Assembly (NCBI GenBank): GCA_018711415.1
Contig: DVIJ01000021.1
Location: forward strand, 1-9,457
Length of the DNA stretch: 9,457 nucleotides
Direction: 5' to 3'
Source: Scatomorpha merdavium
Lineage (GTDB): Bacteria; Bacillota; Clostridia; Oscillospirales; Oscillospiraceae
Shown: positions 9,255-9,457 of the stretch, piece after piece
Layout: each line of letters starts with the position of its first letter
Position numbering within the stretch: the first letter of the stretch is position 1
Translations under genes and position numbers: made by a program
Notes under the pieces: generated by a model
Databases searched by the model: none
The model's input: the letters and a program-made list of their open reading frames with translations, nothing else
Told to the model about the DNA's origin: nothing

Positions 9255-9457
9255 TTGGACAGCCCCCCTTCCTCTTGCTCGGTGGTGGGTATGGTGCCGT
9301 CAAACTCGTGGTCCTCGTCCATGCCGAGCAGGTAGATCACCAGCAGCAGCAGGAAGCCCACGCCCGTCAGCACCTTGAAGCCGACCGCGTAGTTCATGAG
9401 CGCTATCGTGCCGGAGCTCCACAGGTCGCCTATGCTGCCGCTGTTCCAGAGGATGTT
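9251..9457 (-). CDS. MrpB/MnhB/MbhF-like antiporter subunit, partial (C-terminal 68 residues)
   Basis: The gene enters from the right edge of the window; only the last 68 codons and a TGA stop at 9251-9253 are visible. The translation contains SSGTIALMNYAVGFKVLTG followed by a hydrophobic helix (VGFLLLLVIYLLG) and an acidic hydrophilic tail ending in GGLSK. The pattern of an S-G-T-I loop, then an AVGFKVLTG helix start, is typical of the last membrane segment of the MrpB/MnhB domain, and the next gene being MrpC-like fits the usual B-C-D order. The stop overlaps the MrpC-like ATG in an ATGA. The start and the rest of the operon, which may include further Mrp subunits, lie outside the window. 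Confidence 0.82.
   Translation of the reverse strand, partial: NILWNSGSIGDLWSSGTIALMNYAVGFKVLTGVGFLLLLVIYLLGMDEDHEFDGTIPTTEQEEGGLSK

Overview
The window is GC-rich (about 60-65% by eye) and looks like a chromosomal segment from an anaerobic Bacillota, probably a high-GC member of the Clostridia. The evidence is a clostridial-type RpoC, strong AGGAGG-type ribosome sites, short intergenic gaps and a ferredoxin-linked membrane complex of the kind used by strict anaerobes. The family-level assignment is uncertain.

Layout: (1) Bases 1-2849 (+) hold the 3' two thirds or more of rpoC (RNA polymerase beta'), cut off at its 5' end by the window edge. A strong intrinsic terminator follows at 2871-2903. 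(2) Bases 2955-4894 (+) hold a two-gene unit: a small ECF-type sigma factor, then a polytopic membrane protein with a large C-terminal extracytoplasmic domain. The two overlap by one base (TGATG), and the second is a candidate anti-sigma or sensor partner. (3) A symmetric hairpin at 4910-4942, with A/T tracts on both sides, separates this unit from a convergent operon and can end both transcripts. (4) Bases 4958-9457 (-) hold a tightly packed operon read right to left: MrpB-like (partial), MrpC/NuoK-like, MrpD/NuoN/L-like, NuoH-like, NuoB-like small subunit, and a four-cluster NuoI-like ferredoxin subunit. Three of the five junctions are four-base ATGA overlaps; in a fourth, the ribosome site includes the upstream stop codon.

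The minus-strand genes resemble the membrane-bound hydrogenase / Mbx (Mbs) / Ech superfamily related to respiratory complex I. Mrp antiporter modules pump Na+ or H+, a NuoH-like subunit couples them, and NuoB/NuoI-like subunits carry electrons from reduced ferredoxin. The gene order matches the archaeal mbx/mbs order (F-G-H-M-J-..-N), but the genes expected between J (NuoB) and N (NuoI), namely K (NuoC) and L (NuoD, catalytic large subunit), are absent. NuoB and NuoI overlap directly and the operon ends right after NuoI. The catalytic subunit must therefore be upstream of the window, elsewhere in the genome, or missing. This is the most interesting feature here.

No RNA genes, mobile elements, CRISPR arrays or repeats of note were seen, and no gene-free stretch exceeds about 110 bases.
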